Shown here: piece by piece, positions 16,305 to 24,840 of the stretch
How positions within the stretch are numbered: position 1 is the first letter of the stretch
How the letters are laid out: each line of letters opens with the position of its first letter
Made by a program: the position numbers and the translations under genes
The notes under the pieces: model-generated
What the model was told of the DNA's origin: nothing
The model's database searches: none
What the model saw: the letters and a program-made list of their open reading frames with translations, nothing else
Assembly: GCA_015061335.1 (NCBI GenBank)
Contig: SUWT01000002.1
Span: 1 to 64,000, forward strand
Reading direction: 5' to 3'
DNA length: 64,000 nt
DNA from: Lentimicrobiaceae bacterium
GTDB taxonomy: Bacteria > Bacteroidota > Bacteroidia > Bacteroidales > F082

Positions 16305-17099
16305 TCATTTCTTGCTGCTTAACTCTTTTATCTTTGCCTTCATTTCGGCTGCTTTGACATCATAAACCTTGGCATTCTTGATGACTCTTATACTTCCGGT
16401 TTCCTCAGAAACAACTAAAGCGATACAATCACTGTTCTCTGTGATGCCTATACCAGCTCGGTGACGGAGCCCATAACTGCCAGGAAGATGTGTGTTCTGT
16501 GTGATAGGTAGTATGCAGCGAGCTGCCGCTATCTTGTCATTTGCTATTACCATGGCTCCATCATGTAATGGACTGTTCTTGAAAAAGATGTTCTCTATAA
16601 GAGGCTTGCTTATTACCGCATCAATAGTCACTCCTGTACCAATGATCTCGTTTAGGTTGCTTTCTTGTGTGAGTAAAATCAAAGCTCCTACTTTATCTTG
16701 TGACATACTGGCACAGGCATCACATATAGAGTCTAAATCTAAATTGGATTCTTCATTGTATATCAGACCAATACTAGTTAAAAAATGCCTGAAAGTCTCT
16801 GCTATCGTGGTGTTGCCTATGCCTAATAGAAAACGCCGTATCTCCGGCTGGAATATAATGATCAGAGCAATGAAACCAACATTCACAAATGCTCCAAGAA
16901 TATATGTCAGCAATTCCATCTGAAGTGCTGTAACAATCTTAAGCACAACGATTAATGCAACAATACTAAAAAATATCTTGATGGCAGTGGTTCCTCTGAC
17001 TATATAATATAAACCATAAAAGAATAAGCCAACTAATAAAATATCAATGACATCCCAAATACGAATATGTATAAAAGCATTAACAAATAACTCGCTCAT
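16305..17099 (-). CDS. cdaA: Diadenylate cyclase CdaA
   Basis: CdaA makes cyclic di-AMP from two ATP. The 264-aa protein has three membrane helices in the first 85 residues and the DAC domain after about 120. The catalytic DGA motif is at 180-182 (SPLHDGAMV) and RHR at 212-214 (LRHRAGIGIT). Both motifs are intact, so it should be active at the inner membrane. It lies 44 nt after folP with its own TATCTTTG box 18 nt before its ATG, so it can be expressed independently of folP. The 3' end abuts the T9SS remnant. Confidence 0.95.
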   Translation of the reverse strand: MSELFVNAFIHIRIWDVIDILLVGLFFYGLYYIVRGTTAIKIFFSIVALIVVLKIVTALQMELLTYILGAFVNVGFIALIIIFQPEIRRFLLGIGNTTIAETFRHFLTSIGLIYNEESNLDLDSICDACASMSQDKVGALILLTQESNLNEIIGTGVTIDAVISKPLIENIFFKNSPLHDGAMVIANDKIAAARCILPITQNTHLPGSYGLRHRAGIGITENSDCIALVVSEETGSIRVIKNAKVYDVKAAEMKAKIKELSSKK

Positions 17100-17117
17100 A
17101 TCCTATGTAATTTTAAG

Positions 17118-17125
17118 CAAAGATA
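17118..17125 (-). promoter_or_regulatory. -7 promoter box for cdaA
   Basis: TATCTTTG on the minus strand, 18 nt before the cdaA ATG, inside the 44-nt gap after folP. Confidence 0.6.
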
Positions 17126-17143
17126 TACTTTTTTTGATAATTA

Positions 17144-17965
17144 TCAATGAAATTCTTGAAGTAATTTTACAATCTCAACAGCTTCTTTTACATCATGAAC
17201 TCTTAAAATATCAGCGCCTCCTAACAGAGCAATGGTGTTTAATACTGTAGTCCCGTTCAAAGCATCCTTGGGGTTGATATGTAATGTTTTGTAAATTAGT
17301 GATTTACGTGATATTCCTATTAAAATGGGGCGATCTTTAACTCTGTACTCTTCAATATTTTTTAATAATTTGAAATTATCACTCATACTCTTATTAAATC
17401 CAATACCGGGATCTAAGATTATTGTGTTTTCTCCATATTGTGATAATTTCATGGTTTGCCTCTCAAAAAACGACTTTACTTCATGACATATTTCATTTTC
17501 GACAATATAAGAATGTAAGTCTTCTAAACATTTTCCACTATGCATCATTATATATGGTATATGATTTTTCCCGATATAATCTAACATCTCATTGTCAAAG
17601 GTGCCACCGGAAATGTCATTGATAATATCAGCTCCATGTTCTATAGCCATCATGGCCACATCTTTACGAAAGGTGTCTATGGATATTATTACCTCTGGAA
17701 ATGTTTCTCTTATTCTGACTAAAGAGGGGAGAAGACGTGATAGTTCTTCCTTAGTACTAATGACTTCCATGCCAGGACGTGAAGAAAAAGCTCCTATGTC
17801 TATAATGTCGGCACCATCATTTATCATCTTTTCACTTTGCCTTATAATGTCATCGGTATCATTATAACAACCTCCATCAAAAAATGAATCAGGAGTTAAA
17901 TTTAATATACCCATGATAACAGCTCTGTTCCATGAAAAAAAATACTCCCCAATTTTCAATTTCAT
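17144..17965 (-). CDS. folP: Dihydropteroate synthase
   Basis: FolP joins 6-hydroxymethyl-dihydropterin diphosphate to p-aminobenzoate in folate synthesis and is the sulfonamide target. The 273-aa TIM-barrel protein shows the hallmark MGILNLTPDSF at 18-28, DIGAFSSRPG near 57-66, SIDTFR, and the phosphate-binding segment ILDPGIGF. The length is normal. A TATTTTTG box lies about 72 nt upstream, giving a leader of roughly 65 nt. It is divergent from the DUF1599 gene. The folP-cdaA order is a common arrangement in Bacteroidota. Confidence 0.95.
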   Translation of the reverse strand: MKLKIGEYFFSWNRAVIMGILNLTPDSFFDGGCYNDTDDIIRQSEKMINDGADIIDIGAFSSRPGMEVISTKEELSRLLPSLVRIRETFPEVIISIDTFRKDVAMMAIEHGADIINDISGGTFDNEMLDYIGKNHIPYIMMHSGKCLEDLHSYIVENEICHEVKSFFERQTMKLSQYGENTIILDPGIGFNKSMSDNFKLLKNIEEYRVKDRPILIGISRKSLIYKTLHINPKDALNGTTVLNTIALLGGADILRVHDVKEAVEIVKLLQEFH

Positions 17966-18037
17966 AACAAAAAATGTTTATTTTTACATTCTTAAAATTT
18001 CGATTATAGTATCTATATGTTTAAAAACAAATTTTCG

Positions 18038-18045
18038 CAAAAATA
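18038..18045 (-). promoter_or_regulatory. -7 promoter box for folP
   Basis: TATTTTTG on the minus strand, in the short intergenic region shared with the divergent DUF1599 gene. Confidence 0.45.
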
Positions 18046-18058
18046 AAAAAATATTACG

Positions 18059-18610
18059 ATGAAAGATACACAAAATCAATTTAAAAAGGTCATTGAACAA
18101 TGTGCCGAAATTTTTACAAAAAAAATGATGGATTATGGCGTGGCATGGCGCATTATGAGAACAACTTCCGTTACAGACCAGATATATATCAAAGCTAATA
18201 GAATAAGAAGTTTACAAACTAAAACTGAACGTCTTGTTAATGAAGGCGTTGAACCTGAATTTATTGGTATTATTAATTATTCCGCAATGGCTATCATACA
18301 ATTACGCCTTGGCGTCGTAGATAAACCTGATCTCGAACCTCAAAAAGCTGCGGAATTGTATCTGGGTGTGCTACAAGAAGCATTCGACCTGATGCAATGT
18401 AAAAATCATGATTATGACGAGGCTTGGAGAAGTATGAGAGTAAGTTCTATGACTGATCTTATCTTGATGAAACTTCTTAGAATAAAAGAGATAGAGGATC
18501 ATAACGGAAAAACGATCATATCCGAAGGCCTGGATGCTAATTATTTCGATATAATTAACTACGCCGTGTTTTGCATGATTCTGTTGTCTGAACAATCTGA
18601 ATTAATATGA
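18059..18610 (+). CDS. DUF1599 family protein with an internal duplication
   Basis: The 183-aa protein contains two copies of one unit. The first has MMDYGVAWRIMRTTSVTDQI near 23-42 and the second NHDYDEAWRSMRVSSMTDLI near 115-135, each followed by a K-x-x-RI segment and a late (D/N)IINY(S/A). This is the DUF1599 pattern. No enzymatic role is known to me; relatives are sometimes grouped with nucleotide-modification proteins. Its stop codon overlaps the next start (ATGA), so translation of the pair is probably coupled. Confidence 0.88.
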   Translation: MKDTQNQFKKVIEQCAEIFTKKMMDYGVAWRIMRTTSVTDQIYIKANRIRSLQTKTERLVNEGVEPEFIGIINYSAMAIIQLRLGVVDKPDLEPQKAAELYLGVLQEAFDLMQCKNHDYDEAWRSMRVSSMTDLILMKLLRIKEIEDHNGKTIISEGLDANYFDIINYAVFCMILLSEQSELI

Positions 18611-19878
18611 GAAAAGAATATACAAAATCCAGATTCATATCTTTTGCAATCACTTTATGGGCATTAATATCTGCCGTATTTGTCGGCTTATTCCCATCAT
18701 TTTCATGGATCCTTCTGATTGCTATAATGATACCACTGCTATCATCCTTGTTGTTTCATAAATATTATGATAAGGCGGGCTTGTCATTGTGCCGTGTTCT
18801 GGTAGGTGCTTTGTTTGTTTTTAGCAGCATGACTAAGGGCGTTGACCCTCTCGGAACAAAATATAAAATGCTCGACTATTTCATCGCATACAATATAGAA
18901 TGGCTCAATAGTCTCGCCCTGATATTATCGATAATATTGATATTGGCTGAATTTATTGTCGGATTCTGCTTGATATTCAATCTGTTGCCGCGCCTCGCTA
19001 CGCTCGGCGCTTCTCTGCTGATGATCTTCTTTACCACTACAACTTTCTTCGATGCTTTATATAATCTGGTCCCGGACTGTGGATGCTTCGGAACAGCAAT
19101 AAAAATGAGTAACTGGCAAACATTCTTTAAAAACCTTATAATACTAGCTATATTGATACCTCTGATATTCAATAATAAATCTCTGGTAAATAGAAGAGTT
19201 ACACCACTTGGACAATCTATCTTTACCTTTATTTTCATTGCTCTATTCGTCGGATTCGAAATTTATAATGTCAGACATCTCCCCCTAATAGATTTTATGG
19301 AATGGAAAATAGGACGTGATATAAAACCCGCCGAAAACCCTAAACCAGCTGATATTTATCTCACCTTTAAAAATATTGAAACAAACGAAACAAAAGAATA
19401 TCTGTCTCCAAACTATCCATGGAACGACTCCGTATGGATGTCTAAATGGGAATTCGTATCTCAACGCCAAGAAGGTGGCACTCGATCTATCGGATTCTCT
19501 ATGCTCAATGAAGATGGTGACGATTATACTCACATTCTATACGAAACAGAAAATCTTTTCGTTTTCGTGTCGCCTTATCTTAATGAATTGTCTGAACTCA
19601 ATCTCGCTGAATGCCAACGTGTCTATGATATTATAAACGAAATGGGTTATAACTACCTATGGATTACTTCTGTAAACCCTGAATATATCCATGAACTTCA
19701 AGATCAATATTATATTTTTGATGAGGTTTATTTCGGTGATGAACTGGAACTGAAAGCTATGGTGAGATCTAATCCTGGTCTCATCTTGATAAATGATGGA
19801 ATCATAATTGATAAATGGAGCAAAATAGACTTCCCTCAAAAAGAAGAAATTAATAATCTTATCGAAACTCTATATTGA
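18607..19878 (+). CDS. DoxX-like membrane protein (BT_3928 type)
   Basis: The 423-aa protein has a DoxX-like four-helix membrane region after two leading helices (about 10-200), including a conserved DCGCFG motif at about 157-162. A soluble C-terminal region (about 230-423) may have a thioredoxin-like fold. The motif and layout match the BT_3928 family seen beside tpiA in Bacteroidales. A redox or electron-transfer role is possible from DoxX likeness and the paired cysteines, but is inference. It is coupled to the DUF1599 gene through an ATGA overlap. Confidence 0.82.
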   Translation: MRKEYTKSRFISFAITLWALISAVFVGLFPSFSWILLIAIMIPLLSSLLFHKYYDKAGLSLCRVLVGALFVFSSMTKGVDPLGTKYKMLDYFIAYNIEWLNSLALILSIILILAEFIVGFCLIFNLLPRLATLGASLLMIFFTTTTFFDALYNLVPDCGCFGTAIKMSNWQTFFKNLIILAILIPLIFNNKSLVNRRVTPLGQSIFTFIFIALFVGFEIYNVRHLPLIDFMEWKIGRDIKPAENPKPADIYLTFKNIETNETKEYLSPNYPWNDSVWMSKWEFVSQRQEGGTRSIGFSMLNEDGDDYTHILYETENLFVFVSPYLNELSELNLAECQRVYDIINEMGYNYLWITSVNPEYIHELQDQYYIFDEVYFGDELELKAMVRSNPGLILINDGIIIDKWSKIDFPQKEEINNLIETLY

Positions 19879-19885
19879 TATCAAA

Positions 19886-19929
19886 TTGTCCATTGATTGA
19901 ATGTCTTCTCAGATTCAATTAATGGACAA
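19886..19929. repeat. Long hairpin between the DoxX-like gene and the permease gene
   Basis: Arms 19886-19902 and 19913-19929 form a 17-bp stem with one mismatch (G-T on one strand) and a 10-nt loop. There is no T-run after it, so it is not a typical intrinsic terminator. It sits 7 bp after the DoxX-like stop and 16 bp before the permease ATG, and could control read-through, stability or translation. Confidence 0.65.
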
Positions 19930-19945
19930 CATAATTAATTAATAA

Positions 19946-21046
19946 ATGATTTCCTATATCATCAGAAAAATATTATACGGACTGGCAGTTCTCTGGGGTG
20001 TGGTTACTCTGGTGTTTTTCCTGTTTAATATAGTTCCTGGCGACCCTGTGAGAATGATGCTAGGTCAAAGAGCCGATGAATCTGATGTTCAAGCTATAAG
20101 AGAAGAACTTGGATTGAATAAAAACATCTTTATGCAATATGTAGCTTATCTTAATGATCTGATGCCAATCTCGTTCTATAAAAATTCAACTGATCTTAAG
20201 CCCTACGAAACTAATGATTCAAATTCAAATGCTCCTTATTCAAATTTCAAGCATTATAGCATCATCACAAATGTCGCTAATGTGGATATAGTCTTGAAAA
20301 CCCCTTATCTAAGATATTCTTACCAAAGCAAAAGATCTGTAGGAACAATCTTGTCAGAAGCATTCCCAAATACAATGATATTGGCATCCGTGGCAATTAC
20401 CTTTGCTTTAATACTGGGAGTCTTTATAGGTGTGCTCACTGCTGTATATAATACTGAATTTCTAAACAAACTGACATTGTTCATCACTACTATCGGAATG
20501 TCCTTGCCATCTTTCTTCGCGGCAATCTTGATAGCATGGCTGTTTGGATATGTCTGGGAATCATTTACCGGACTCAGCATGACAGGTAATCTTTATTCTG
20601 TTGATGATTATGGAAATGGAGCTTATCTGGATATAAAGAATCTCATACTTCCTGCATTTACACTTGGACTCAGACCATTGGCTGTTGTGGTCGAACTCAC
20701 TAGAACATCATTGCTGGAAACTCTCTCCATGGATTATATCAGGACAGCTCGTGCTAAAGGATTGAAAAAATGGCGTGTGGTAACTGTACATGCTCTTAGA
20801 AATGCCATGACTCCTGTAGTTACAGCAATCTCAGGTTGGTTTGCTTCTCTTATGGCAGGAGCCGTATTCGTGGAATATGTATTCGACTGGAAAGGTATTG
20901 GAGTCATAATCGTTGATGCTCTCGATACTTTTGACTTCCCAGTGATAATGGGCGCAGTTCTCCTTATAGGATTTATGCTTGTAATAATCAATATTATAGT
21001 AGATATAATTTACGCCCTCTTGGATCCTAGAATACGAATATTCTAA
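19946..21046 (+). CDS. Orphan DppB/OppB-type ABC transporter permease
   Basis: The 366-aa protein starts like DppB (MISYIIRKILYGLAVLWGVV, then LFNIVPGDPVRMMLGQRA) and has the BPD permease domain with its EAA-type loop RTARAKGLKKWRVVTVHALRNA near 266-287. Such permeases pair with DppC, ATPases DppD/F and a binding protein for peptide or nickel uptake, but none of these is in the window. Between helix 1 and helix 2 there is a loop longer than usual (about 55-125), making the protein longer than typical DppB. Its partners may be encoded elsewhere. Confidence 0.87.
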   Translation: MISYIIRKILYGLAVLWGVVTLVFFLFNIVPGDPVRMMLGQRADESDVQAIREELGLNKNIFMQYVAYLNDLMPISFYKNSTDLKPYETNDSNSNAPYSNFKHYSIITNVANVDIVLKTPYLRYSYQSKRSVGTILSEAFPNTMILASVAITFALILGVFIGVLTAVYNTEFLNKLTLFITTIGMSLPSFFAAILIAWLFGYVWESFTGLSMTGNLYSVDDYGNGAYLDIKNLILPAFTLGLRPLAVVVELTRTSLLETLSMDYIRTARAKGLKKWRVVTVHALRNAMTPVVTAISGWFASLMAGAVFVEYVFDWKGIGVIIVDALDTFDFPVIMGAVLLIGFMLVIINIIVDIIYALLDPRIRIF

Positions 21047-21127
21047 AATCTGAAAATGTATTATGTCGTTTTAAATATAAAAATTATATTTTTTTCTAAA
21101 ATACATCTTATTAAATCCTATTTTTTC

Positions 21128-21135
21128 TAAATTTG
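21128..21135 (+). promoter_or_regulatory. -7 promoter box for tpiA
   Basis: TAAATTTG followed by C, about 72 nt before the tpiA ATG. A hairpin (21148-21177) lies in the resulting leader. Confidence 0.55.
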
Positions 21136-21147
21136 CAACATAAAAAC

Positions 21148-21177
21148 GCACGAACAGATCCTATCCTTGCTTCGTGC
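21148..21177 (+). promoter_or_regulatory. Hairpin in the tpiA leader
   Basis: Seven-bp perfect stem GCACGAA / TTCGTGC with a 16-nt loop, starting about 12 nt after the -7 box. No T-run follows. It may stabilise the transcript of a highly expressed gene; otherwise of unknown meaning. Confidence 0.45.
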
Positions 21178-21207
21178 ATATAATTTACGAATTTAAAATT
21201 ATTGATC

Positions 21208-21972
21208 ATGAGAAGAAAAATAGTTGCAGGAAATTGGAAAATGAATCTCGATTTCCAAGAAGCTCAAGACCTGGTAGAAGGTATCGCTAACCTCTGTGAA
21301 GAAAAACAACCTGATTGCGATATAATTATCTGTCCTCCTTTCCCTTATCTGGAAATGACATCCGATATGGCTGATGATACACAATATTTCTACGTGGGTG
21401 CTCAAAACGTGAATGATAATGATTCTGGAGCTTATACTGGTGAAGTCTCAGCAAAAATGCTCGACTCCCTAGGAACACAATTCTGCATCGTTGGCCATAG
21501 CGAAAGAAGAAAATATTATAATGAGGATAATGCATTATTAGCAGTTAAAATAAAGAAACTTCTTGAATACCAAATTGTTCCTATTTATTGCGTGGGCGAA
21601 GTACTCGAGGAAAGAGAAGCTAATACTCATTTTGATGTCATTAAAAAACAAATTGAAGAGGCTCTCTTTAATCTTGATGTGGCTGACATGGAAAATGTTG
21701 TCATAGCCTACGAACCTGTTTGGGCTATAGGAACAGGTAAAACAGCAACTCCACAACAGGCTGAAGAAGTTCATAAATTTATTCGTACTCTTATATGTGA
21801 AAAATTTGGTGAAGATATTGCAAATCAAATACGTATCCTCTATGGTGGTAGCTGTAACGCTAAAAATGCATCCGATTTGTTCGCTCAAGAAAATATTGAC
21901 GGCGGCTTGATAGGTGGCGCATCACTTAAAGCTGAAGATTTTATAAGCATAGCAGTTCAGGCTTCTAAATGA
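21208..21972 (+). CDS. tpiA: Triosephosphate isomerase
   Basis: TpiA interconverts dihydroxyacetone phosphate and glyceraldehyde 3-phosphate in glycolysis. The 254-aa protein shows GNWKMN at 8-13 (catalytic Lys11), the His loop IVGHSERR and the catalytic Glu segment AYEPVWAIGTGKTA, with the C-terminal phosphate loop GGASL. The ATG at 21208 is preferred over the in-frame TTG two codons upstream. It heads a run with prmA (6 nt gap) and plsY (2 nt gap). Confidence 0.97.
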   Translation: MRRKIVAGNWKMNLDFQEAQDLVEGIANLCEEKQPDCDIIICPPFPYLEMTSDMADDTQYFYVGAQNVNDNDSGAYTGEVSAKMLDSLGTQFCIVGHSERRKYYNEDNALLAVKIKKLLEYQIVPIYCVGEVLEEREANTHFDVIKKQIEEALFNLDVADMENVVIAYEPVWAIGTGKTATPQQAEEVHKFIRTLICEKFGEDIANQIRILYGGSCNAKNASDLFAQENIDGGLIGGASLKAEDFISIAVQASK

Positions 21973-21978
21973 TCGCTT

Positions 21979-22809
21979 ATGAATTACTATGCCTGTTCGT
22001 TTTCAAGTCCGGAAAATGATAACCTGAGAGATATGTTCATGGAACTGCTCGGAGATATTGGCTTCGACAGTTTTATGGACATAGATGGCGGCTTCGAGGC
22101 TTACTGCCAAGAACAAAATTTAAATGAAAATGAAATCAACGAAATATTGCAAATGGAACAGTTTGCAAATGTCAGATTTCTAAAAAAAGAACTTATCCCT
22201 GATCAAGATTGGAACGCCACATGGGAGGCTTCGTATGAACCGGTCGTTATCAATGAATTATGTAGAATAAGAGCTCCTTTCCATAAAGTGAACGACTCTT
22301 TTAAATACGACCTCGTCATTGAACCTAAAATGTCATTCGGTACAGCTCATCATGAAACAACATCTCAGATTATAGAACTTATGCTTCAATCTGAATTCAA
22401 AGGTCTTGATGTCTTAGATATGGGCTCTGGAACCGGAGTGCTTGCAATCCTTGCTAAAAAACTGGGCTCCGATTATACCCTGGCTATCGATAACGATGAA
22501 TGGGCTTATCGTAATGCCTTGGATAATGTCAGACTTAATGACGAAAATGATATTGTAGTAGAACTTGGTGATGCTAATTCATTGAATAATAGATTGTTCG
22601 ATCTTGTCCTGGCTAATATCAATAGAAATATACTCCTAAGAGATATGAAAGAATATGTGAAATGCCTTAATGATGGTGGTAAAATATTTTTTAGTGGTTT
22701 CTATGAGGAGGATCTTGTCCTAATATCAAAGGAAGCTGAACGCTTGGGACTGACATATTCTAATCATGTAACAAAAAATAATTGGACAGCAGCTGTCTTT
22801 GTTAAATAA
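21979..22809 (+). CDS. prmA: Ribosomal protein L11 methyltransferase
   Basis: PrmA trimethylates ribosomal protein L11 using S-adenosylmethionine. The 276-aa protein has an N-terminal substrate domain and a Rossmann methyltransferase domain with motif I DMGSGTGVLAI at 147-157, the segment MSFGTAHHETT (118-128), and LVLANINRNI resembling the NPPY-like loop of the family (N instead of NP). Length is close to normal. It lies between tpiA and plsY in a tight operon. Confidence 0.93.
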   Translation: MNYYACSFSSPENDNLRDMFMELLGDIGFDSFMDIDGGFEAYCQEQNLNENEINEILQMEQFANVRFLKKELIPDQDWNATWEASYEPVVINELCRIRAPFHKVNDSFKYDLVIEPKMSFGTAHHETTSQIIELMLQSEFKGLDVLDMGSGTGVLAILAKKLGSDYTLAIDNDEWAYRNALDNVRLNDENDIVVELGDANSLNNRLFDLVLANINRNILLRDMKEYVKCLNDGGKIFFSGFYEEDLVLISKEAERLGLTYSNHVTKNNWTAAVFVK

Positions 22810-22811
22810 TT

Positions 22812-23444
22812 ATGTGCGTACCAATATTTATAACTTTAATAATAGCTTACCTCTTGGGCTCTATACCAAGCTCGGTATGGATTGGAAAATTATTCTTTGA
22901 CGTTGATGTCAGAGAACATGGCTCTGGTAATGCCGGTACAACAAATACTTTCAGAGTACTGGGATACAAGGCCGGAATTCCTGTGTTCATTATAGATGCT
23001 TTGAAAGGTTTGCTCGCTATTATTATGTGTGGAGTTGTCTTCGGATATTTCCCTCAAATAGAAATGCCTGATTATATGGAAATACTTACTGCAGCTGCAG
23101 TAGTTCTAGGACATATTTATCCGGTATTTGCTGGGTTTAGAGGCGGTAAAGGTGTCGCAACATTGCTAGGTGTGGGATTCGGATTAATACCTGTACCTGC
23201 ACTTATTGCCCTGGGAATATTTGCTGTAGTACTATTATGCTTCGGCTATGTCTCCCTGGCAAGTATTACTGCAACTATAATATTGCCCTTCGTGACATAC
23301 TTCTTCGTAATGCCCGAATCACCACTCTTGCTGATTTTGACAATAGCGGTAGCTATATTCGTCCCAATAACACACATGAATAACATTAAACGTCTATTGA
23401 ACGGAACAGAAAATAAGTTGTTGAAAAGAAAAAATAAAAAATAA
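22812..23444 (+). CDS. plsY: Glycerol-3-phosphate acyltransferase PlsY
   Basis: PlsY transfers an acyl group from acyl phosphate to glycerol 3-phosphate, the first step of phospholipid synthesis at the inner membrane. The 210-aa polytopic protein has the three family motifs: GSIPSSVWIGK near 16-26, GSGNAGTTNTFRVLG near 37-51, and GHIYPVFAGFRGGKGVAT near 100-117. It begins 2 nt after the prmA stop codon, which implies co-transcription. Confidence 0.96.
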   Translation: MCVPIFITLIIAYLLGSIPSSVWIGKLFFDVDVREHGSGNAGTTNTFRVLGYKAGIPVFIIDALKGLLAIIMCGVVFGYFPQIEMPDYMEILTAAAVVLGHIYPVFAGFRGGKGVATLLGVGFGLIPVPALIALGIFAVVLLCFGYVSLASITATIILPFVTYFFVMPESPLLLILTIAVAIFVPITHMNNIKRLLNGTENKLLKRKNKK

Positions 23445-23509
23445 TTGTTTTTTTTGAATGAAATTAGTTTCTTTTTTTGTAATTTTACAAACTGAAAAAT
23501 ACAAGAATT

Positions 23510-24634
23510 ATGAAATTTATACTCTCAAGTTTTAAATTATTAAAAGCTGTACAATCGCTTAGCGGTGTTATTAATTCAAATAATACTTTGCCTATCTTGG
23601 ATGACTTCTTGTTCAATGTCTCTGAAAATGAACTGAAGATAACAGCTTCAGATTTGGAAACAACAATGGTTATAACAATCCAACCTGATTTGGTTGAAGG
23701 TGTAGGTGAGGTGACAATACCTGCTCGTTTGCTTATAGATATATTGAAAAATTTCCCAGATATCCCGGTCTCATTTAATATCGATGAGAATACCTTGGCA
23801 ATTGAAATCACAACAGAAGAAGGTCGATATAAAATGGTTGGCCATAAGAGCGATGAATTCCCTCAGATACCGGTGTTGGAAGAACAACTGAAATGGGAAA
23901 TACCTGCCGATGTATTAGTATGCGGCTTTGAAAAGACTATCTTCGCAACAGGAAATGATGAAATTCGTCCAGTCATGACTGGTGTCTTTATGGAAATGAC
24001 TAATAATGGACTGAATTTTGTCGCTACTGATGCTCATAAATTAGTTCGATATAGAAGAATGGATATTAAATCGGATGTCCTGGCTTCTTTTATAGTCCCT
24101 AAAAAACCTCTTAATCAATTGAAAAACTCTTTGGCAACTAAAGCTGATGAGATGGTAAGCGTAGAATTTAATAAAACTAATGCTTCGTTTACAATATCTG
24201 GTCTTAAACTCGTCTGTCGTCTCATCGATGGAAGATATCCTAACTATGAGGCCGTAATTCCTAAATCAAATCCTAATAAATTAACTATCGACCGTCAATT
24301 GTTGTTGTCAGCAATACGTCGTGTGGCTATCTTCTCAAGTAAAGCTACTCATCAGATTCGTTTTAAAATAGCTGGTCAAGAGTTATTGTTGACAGCAGAA
24401 GATAAAGATTATTACAACGAAGCTAAGGAACGTCTCTCTTGTAATTATGATGGAGATGATATTGAGATCGGTTTTAATTCACGTTTCTTCCAAGAAATGT
24501 TGGGAAATCTTAACCAATCGGAAATATTGCTGGAAATGTCTGCCCCTAATAGAGCAGGTATCATAACTCCTATTGATAATCAAAATCCAGATGAGGATAT
24601 ATTAATGTTATTGATGCCTGTAATGCTGAATTGA
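23510..24634 (+). CDS. dnaN: DNA polymerase III beta sliding clamp
   Basis: DnaN is the ring-shaped clamp that tethers DNA polymerase III to DNA. The 374-aa protein shows three repeated clamp domains, an N-terminus of the usual form (MKFILSSFKLLKAVQSLSGVI) and the C-terminal LMPVMLN close to the consensus MPMRL end that forms part of the partner-binding pocket. No dnaA or recF is adjacent; recF is 37 kb away. A weak TAATTTTA box is 22 nt upstream. A strong terminator follows. Confidence 0.96.
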   Translation: MKFILSSFKLLKAVQSLSGVINSNNTLPILDDFLFNVSENELKITASDLETTMVITIQPDLVEGVGEVTIPARLLIDILKNFPDIPVSFNIDENTLAIEITTEEGRYKMVGHKSDEFPQIPVLEEQLKWEIPADVLVCGFEKTIFATGNDEIRPVMTGVFMEMTNNGLNFVATDAHKLVRYRRMDIKSDVLASFIVPKKPLNQLKNSLATKADEMVSVEFNKTNASFTISGLKLVCRLIDGRYPNYEAVIPKSNPNKLTIDRQLLLSAIRRVAIFSSKATHQIRFKIAGQELLLTAEDKDYYNEAKERLSCNYDGDDIEIGFNSRFFQEMLGNLNQSEILLEMSAPNRAGIITPIDNQNPDEDILMLLMPVMLN

Positions 24635-24660
24635 TTCTTGAAAAATATGTTTATATGTCG

Positions 24661-24690
24661 AGACGCCATTATGATTTGGCGTCTTTTTTA
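24661..24690 (+). terminator. Terminator of dnaN
   Basis: AGACGCCA (24661-24668) pairs with TGGCGTCT (24677-24684) around an 8-nt loop, followed by a T-run. Confidence 0.85.
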
Positions 24691-24757
24691 TTATATCGCA
24701 TAATAATTATTTACATTATAATTAATAATATCCCTACTAATCACGGTTTAATTGGCG

Positions 24758-24789
24758 TAAAAAAGAGACTCCCTAAAATGGGAGCCTCT
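24758..24789 (-). terminator. Terminator of the GWxTD gene
   Basis: On the minus strand, AGAGGCTCCC pairs with GGGAGTCTCT (24789-24780 and 24773-24764) around a 6-nt loop, followed by six U. It lies about 50 nt after the GWxTD stop codon. Confidence 0.85.
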
Positions 24790-24840
24790 AAAGCATAAGA
24801 TAAAATATGTGGTATATAAGAAAAATTACTTCTGATTTTG

